Assembly (NCBI GenBank): GCA_949152475.1
Contig: OX424570.1
Span: 25,912,694 to 25,976,693, forward strand
Source of the DNA: Terebella lapidaria
Lineage: Eukaryota > Annelida > Polychaeta > Terebellida > Terebellidae
Length of the DNA stretch: 64,000 bases
Direction: 5' to 3'
The notes under the pieces are model-generated. The model searched no databases. It saw only the letters and a list, made by a program, of their open reading frames with translations, and was not told the origin of the DNA. Position numbers and translations under genes: made by a program. Within the stretch, counting starts at the first letter, position 1; every line of letters begins with the position of its first letter. Of the stretch, positions 58,545 through 64,000 are shown one piece after another.

Positions 58545-60594
58545 CACTCCCTGTTCGCGGCACAGCGTTAAATCAATTCTTGACATTATCGGTTTTAAAT
58601 TCTTGACGTTATGCGCAAAATTCTTGACGTTATGCGCGAAATTCTTGACGATATACTTTTGTGTAGCCACAGAAAGGACAATTGAGTGCGTTTAATAATG
58701 AAATAAATAAACCTGATATGGAACAATTAATATCCTGATAGTTTTGTGCACAGTACGCAGACACTATATATATCTTGATATGTAGTCCAACTGTGGATTC
58801 AAGCACCATTGTAAGTAATATACAATGAGCGTTCGATGGTTAACTCTAAATATTGTTCTCCAGCTCTTGAAAAGGCGCGAAAAACAGTCAATAAGCATAT
58901 GTAATGACTATTTGATTCATCAGTAATTTGTACAATGATGTTACATGCGGAAAAGGTGGTTATTAATAGAGAAACATACGCATCCCCAATTTTGCGGGGC
59001 GCTAAATTATTGACGTTATGATTACACAAGTTAATCATGCTTGACGTTATTGGTTTTTATTGATTTAAAGAAGAAACATGTTTATAAAAGAAAAAAAAAG
59101 TAATTAGAGCATTAAATGTATTATGGATAAGTATTTAATATATGTTGACGTTTAACCTGTTGTAAAGCGTCATAGTGCTACATAACAACCGTGTACTCAT
59201 TCCATGGCCTAGAAATCTATATGTACGCAACAGAAATGTCTTTCCCAGCGTGAAGAAAGTCCTCTAGGGTATATGTGATTGACCGATGGTCGTTGACATC
59301 ACCCCATATGTATAGTTTTTGTATTCCGACTTCTCCGACGACTCTTTCAGATTCAGCATAGGCCTACATTGGTGTAAATTTCGCGAATTTGCAATAAAAA
59401 CCGAGGCATTCCGGTTATCTCATACAAATATACTGCTAATATCATACTTAAATTTGTTGTCAAAATTAAGTGATGTTTTAAATTAGTTTGCGCCTGGTAT
59501 GCGACAGTTCCTTCATGCATTCTCCTGCCAGTTATTTATTTCGGACCTCTCCGAGTATAATCAATTTGCGTTATATAACTACGCCAAGAAAGTTACCACT
59601 AGAAAAGTGTTGTATTGCAGCGATGGACAGTTACACACTGGTTTTGATCATGAATTTAGTAGGATGTTTTTTTAACAGAATTGCCGACGGCTACGAAAGC
59701 TCAGGGCCAAAAACCAGTCCTGGCGGTCTGGCATATATATGGCATCTATGGCATATCACATTTATGGTATACAGTATGGCACATCTAAGTGGACTTTGGG
59801 GTAGATAATTTGGCTGAGGGTGTTCACAATTTGCCGTGTCATTTACTTTGATGTGACTGATTGTATGACGTTCTATATGAACTGTATAGATATTGGTGTG
59901 GCGCTTTTGTATGGGAATAATTAGTAATTAGTTTTATGTTTCATATGACATCTTAGAATGTGTCAGGATGTTTATTTCTTGCATGTTGTGATACGTCATA
60001 AATATTTCCAAATTTGTTTTCACATATGTAGAATCAGATATTTGTCATCTCGATTATCTGCAAGAGGAATCCACTCTTTCATACAGTTTTACTACTTGAT
60101 TAAATTGCAATCATGCCTAAAAAATAACGACAAAAATTTCTAGCATGGCTTTCAATAACGTCAAGCATGACGAACTAACGTCAATAATACCGAACTTATC
60201 ATTGTTGGTGGAAAACGACTGACAGATATGTTTAATCTAACATCTGGGCTTTGAACCTTTCAGTGCTTAATCATAAATGAGCTGCCAATATGCTGAAGCT
60301 CATTTTCAGTACATAGCTGATTCATTGCATGGAAATAAAATGCATTTAGTACATTCGGATAAGTGCAAGGCACGATCTTCAACTTTATTACATCTCAGCG
60401 CGTGATTGGAATGCCATAATGCTTCGTCTAACTCAAAAATCGAATATATAGTCACCCTCTTACTAATTACCTGAACAAAATTATATAATTTATACTGTGA
60501 TCGTGATAGAACAAAACATAAACAAAGATATCGTCAAGAATTTCGCGCATAACGTCAAGAATTTTGCGCATAATGCCAAGAATTTAGAACCGAT
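58545..60594. mobile_element. 2.05-kb insertion with subterminal TTGACGTTATGCGC repeats, absent from copy A
   Basis: Copy A reads AAAGGCTGGTCC where copy B has about 2050 extra bases. AGGCT flanks both sides (58540-58544, 60595-60599). Both ends contain inverted blocks TATCGGTTTTAAATTCTTGA and ATTCTTGACGTTATGCGC repeated two to three times (58585-58655 and 60515-60594), and more TTGACGTTAT copies lie inside (about 59000-59055 and 60150-60190). The first 40 bases on the left (CACTCCCTG...) have no partner on the right, so the exact ends are not certain. No transposase is present. Confidence 0.65.
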
Positions 60595-60938
60595 AGGCTG
60601 GTGAAACCGCATTAGATGTACCATTATCAGTTGTTCTTTGGCTAATTGATGGGTAATTATCGACCAGGTGTACTATAGACAATTATATGACTATTATATG
60701 TAATATATCATTATACTATTTGAAATGTAGGAATTAATGTACAATAAATATATGGTGTGTCCCTATGTCTGGTTCTCGTCTCTATGGAAACTACTCAGTT
60801 CGGATGATTCTGACAGTCTTCTCTATCAGGCCGCTGAATACATTCTCTGGATTAAACAAATTAAAATCAATATCATTCAAATTAACACAATAGTTCAGTC
60901 CTATAATATACAAGAAAATACAGCTAACTGTGAGAGTC

Positions 60939-61823
60939 GACATTAGAGCTCGAGCACACCATCAGCACCCTAGACAGCGGAATGTATTCTACTCTACCCC
61001 CCCCCCCCCCCCTCCAAATAAAAATGCTACCATCATGATATCTTCCCTTAAATGATTCCAATTCATTCCCGTATACATGGTATATTATGATGAAAGCAAA
61101 GGCCTACTTCATTCATATTTTTCTAATAAGTAAACATTCATTTTGAACTCAATGAAACAGATACTCCTGCTAAAATGGTATTAAACCTTAATGAAATATC
61201 CTCAAAAATATTTTAAACCTATATTTGAGGAATATCTGCATCTGATATCATGATAATTAACATATATGCCCACTGGGCTAATGAAAAGACCAGTTTAAAA
61301 TATAAAGGATTTTCTGAAGGCTTCGCAAACCCAACACCTTGACAAATAAAATACGTCAAATTATGGTGAATGTAGCCGTAGCATCGCAGACGAATCGTTG
61401 TGTTCGCTTCATAAGACCGAGGAATGCCACACGGCACACGCAAGCTAAGCTTACATGGATGCTGCACAGGAGATTGTGTGCTCCAAAATACGCGTCATTG
61501 CGGTAAAATTTGCTTTGCATTCTGGGAACGTCAATTTCCATCGGCTCCGCCATTTTGACGTTTTCCAAACAATCTCAGCATTTTGCGTAATTTTCTCAAA
61601 CCTAACACATCGATTTATGCATTCTACATGTGTGGAATATTCAAAGTTTACCATAAATTCGAGAGATTTCATATCAAGGACGAAGAAAATTCTCATTTGA
61701 AGTAGGTTTCTAAACGTTTACATGCCAAAACGGGCGTCGATAGGTTGGCATGAAACCTCCATGAAAAAGTCAGCACATAGACATGTAGAGGGTTGGGGGC
61801 TTCGCCCCCAACGCTCTAATGTC
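60939..61823 (+). mobile_element. 885-bp insertion with 11-bp inverted ends and a strong 3' hairpin
   Basis: GACATTAGAGC at the left and GCTCTAATGTC at the right are exact complements. Just inside the right end is the hairpin GTTGGGGGC-TTC-GCCCCCAAC (about 61792-61812). Copy A lacks the segment (junction near 7700). A poly-C run lies at about 60993-61012. A 3' hairpin followed by CTAA and then T recalls a Helitron end; the inverted subterminal repeat recalls Helentrons. Non-coding. Confidence 0.6.
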
Positions 61824-61832
61824 AATAAAGCT

Positions 61833-63470
61833 AAGTTTCTATAAACCGATAAGCTATTGTCATGGTATTTCGTCCATCGGTCGTCCGTCCGGGTCTGTAA
61901 CTTTTTTTTGACATGATGAATTTCCCCATAAATTTGTCAGAACATACCTTGGGTAAAGACCAGTATCTAAAGACGTTTTTTTTTTTTTTTTGATTGAATC
62001 GTTTTTGCCGATTTGGTGGCCATTTTTGACGAAATATTGCCAATTTTGGACTCTGGTGGCCATTTTTCTGTCTGATCAGTTTTGAGATTTTTGTTTCAAA
62101 ACATTCCTCTCATGTACCTCCATGACGTGTATAAGTTTCGTTGCCATTGAATCGCCGCTTCGCGTGTGGTGGCCATTTTGATTTTTTGACAGGTCGACAA
62201 AAAATTTTTTTTTGTCCCAGATCGAGTCACTATTCGTCTTGAGTCATTTCCAGCCAAAAAAAAAAATTTTTTTTTTGCTCATTGCAAATTTTTCTGGAAA
62301 ATTTCACTCAATTTTTCCTTCATAATTGGAGCTGTGCAGAGTAAACTCATAGAACACTTCAAGATAGAGCCTGAATATTGGCACATTCAAATAGGAAATC
62401 ATATACTGCGGTTTGGGTGATGACCTTGAATTTGACCTTCAATGACCTTGAAAAGTCAAAACGACCTTTTTTGTCGAAAAAAAAAGATGAATTTTGACTT
62501 TGATGGCCCTTTTCTCAAAGTCTTTTCAGACAGTTTTTCTCAAAATCATGTATAAGATTCTTCTTCTGTACCTTTGTGATGTGTTTAAGTTTTGTTGCCT
62601 TTGAAATGACGGTCTGCGTGTGATGTCCATTTTGATTTTTTGACGGGTCGGCAAAAAAAAAAATGTTTGTCCCAAATCGAGTCACTATTCGTTTTGAGCC
62701 ATTTTCGAGAAAAATAAATTAAAAAAAATTTTGGCCATTGAAAATTTTTTCACCAATTTCACCCAATTTTTCCTTCATGATGGGAGCTGTGCAGAGTAAA
62801 CTCATAGAACACTTAAAGATAGAGCCTAACATTGACACATTCAAATGGGAAATCATATATTGCGGTTTGAGTGGTGACCTTGAATTTGACCTTCAATGAC
62901 CTTGAAAGGTCAAAACGACCTTTTTTGTCGAAAAAACGATGAATTTTGTCTTTGGTGGCCCTTTTCTCCAAATCTGTTCAGACAGATTTCCTCAAAATCA
63001 TGTATAAGATTCTCCTTGTGTACCTTTGTGATGTGTATAAATTTTGTTGCCTTTGAAATGACGGTCTGCGTGTGGCGGCGATTTTGATTTTTTGACGGGT
63101 ATGCGAAAACACATTTTTTGTCCCAAATCGAGTCATTATTCGTTTTGAGCCATTTCCAGCAAAAAAAAAAAATTTTTTGGCCATTGAAAATTTTTTTGGG
63201 AATTTTTCGGAGTATACTCATAGAACACTTCAAGATAGAGCCTAAGTATTGCCACATTCAAATGGGAAATCATATATTGCAGTTTGGGTGACTTTCAATG
63301 ACCTTCGAAGGTCAAGAACGACCTTTTTTGTCGAAAAAAACGATGAATTTTCTCTTTGGTGGCCCTTTGGTCAAAACCTATTCAGACAATTTTTCTCAAA
63401 ATGCATAAGTTTCTCCCTATATACCTTTGTGATGTGTAAAAGTTTTGTTGCCTTCGAATCGACGGTCTGT
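61833..63470 (+). mobile_element. Dispersed repeat with internal tandem units (copy B partner of 7714-8935)
   Basis: It starts CGATAAGCTATTGTCATGG and a CGTCCG microsatellite. About four imperfect units of roughly 400 bp follow, each with a GTGTATAAGTTTTGTTGCC-like string, GACGGGTCGGCAAAAA, and TGACCTTCAATGACCTTGAA. It has more units than the copy A version, so the array has changed size since the duplication. Confidence 0.7.
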
Positions 63471-63639
63471 GAATATATATCATTAACGAGAAAAATCTAC
63501 CGAGATGTAACTTGATTTCTCAGTATAGTCCATACAGAAAATGTGTTTCCAGCAACATTTACGAACATGTTTTGACAAAAGAGTTCAAGATCAGTGTAAC
63601 AATTTAAATGTTGGAAAATAACACTCTGTGCAAATCTCA

Positions 63640-63690
63640 TGATTGCCGGTAAGCTACAACACCCTTGGTGCTATGTTTGGTTCCTCTGAT
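63640..63690 (+). repeat. 3' terminus of a HINE-like element
   Basis: GCCGGTAAGCTACAACACCC, TTGGTGCTATGTTT: the inverse of TAGCTTACCGGC followed by a CACCC-TT-GGTG hairpin and ATGTTT, as at 15527-15560. It is the likely end of the element starting at 61833. Confidence 0.6.
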
Positions 63691-64000
63691 CCCAAGGTTG
63701 AATTTGTCTCTCGCCTCTCAACTAGACCTCGAGGCCTAACGATGCCTTGGAGCATTACAACTGGAAGTTTCCACACCAGTATTTAGCTATAACATATTTG
63801 CTTACAGTCGCAAGTGTGTTTGTCATAGAGGAGTATGTGAGACATAGAAGAAAGAAAATAATGTCCGTTTTGCTCCAGAGACATTTCCAAAATATCAATG
63901 GAAAATTTATGACAGGCTCGAAGTTCTACCAACATACCCCTGGAACATGTCAGTCTTGAGTCACTAGACCAAAAGGTAACATTATTTTTAGCTTACCGGC

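Larger units (their letters stand above)
55835..64000 (+). repeat. Segmental duplication, copy B (cut by window end)
   Basis: Collinear with 3235-15560 in the same orientation. It lacks the insertions at 5481-6925 and 8969-14274 but has its own at 58545-60594 and 60939-61823. The last bases (from about 63985, TTAGCTTACCGGC) begin the same element as at 14404. Confidence 0.85.

Noticed and set aside
59488-59808. 106-codon frame inside the 2.05-kb element
   Set aside because: No recognisable domain, and the element otherwise looks non-coding.
61455-61700. Overlapping 70-82 codon frames on both strands in the 885-bp element
   Set aside because: No family resemblance, and the frames mirror each other; likely chance.

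Overview
This is a nuclear segment of an invertebrate animal. It is AT-rich, carries spliced genes with GT-AG introns, and is crowded with short non-autonomous transposons, many carrying AAGGTCA-type runs. The gene families (RING/B-box/NHL TRIM proteins, FkbM methyltransferases with a membrane anchor, a paraoxonase, a CHST15-like sulfotransferase, an alkyl-sulfatase relic, small PAN plus chitin-binding proteins) suit a marine lophotrochozoan or a lancelet. I cannot settle which.

Layout. 1-2394: 5' end of a minus-strand LTR retrotransposon cut by the window edge. 3443-5164: TRIM-NHL gene A, inside a segmental duplication whose second copy (TRIM-NHL gene B, 56028-57755) starts about 52 kb away. 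5.5-15.5 kb: mostly transposons. 18.8-20.0 kb and 36.1-37.3 kb: two minus-strand FkbM-type genes. 24.0-34.3 kb: a nine-exon paraoxonase gene between them, its introns filled with repeats. 38.0-38.7 kb: decayed 3' part of an alkyl-sulfatase gene. 39.5-41.3 kb: five exons of a PAPS-dependent sulfotransferase whose 3' end I could not find. 42.0-42.8 kb: dead Tc1/mariner transposase. 43.1-44.2 kb: secreted PAN plus chitin-binding gene whose last exon lies in a fresh 375-bp tandem duplication. 45.5-55.8 kb: repeats and a broken PAN-like gene. 55.8-64 kb: duplication copy B.

The two duplication copies serve as filled and empty sites for each other. This fixes the ends of several insertions: a 1445-bp element with CAC-starting inverted ends and a 5-bp target duplication, a 5.3-kb composite inserted between A and T without target duplication, a 2.05-kb element, and an 885-bp element with a strong 3' hairpin. 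A second family with CACGGTG ends and 5-bp target duplications occurs twice. CAC ends with 5-bp duplications are the signature of the Transib/ProtoRAG superfamily, so these two families are the most interesting candidates here. Several other families share one architecture despite different sequences: a covarying 5' terminal hairpin, a GTCCG-type microsatellite, internal tandem repeats, an inverted subterminal repeat and a short 3' hairpin. This resembles Helentron-associated (HINE) elements.

The genes do not form a single pathway. Sulfotransferase, alkyl-sulfatase relic, FkbM proteins and PAN/chitin-binding proteins could all touch secreted or glycan substrates, but that link is inference. 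All exon joins were made by eye from splice sites and reading frames.
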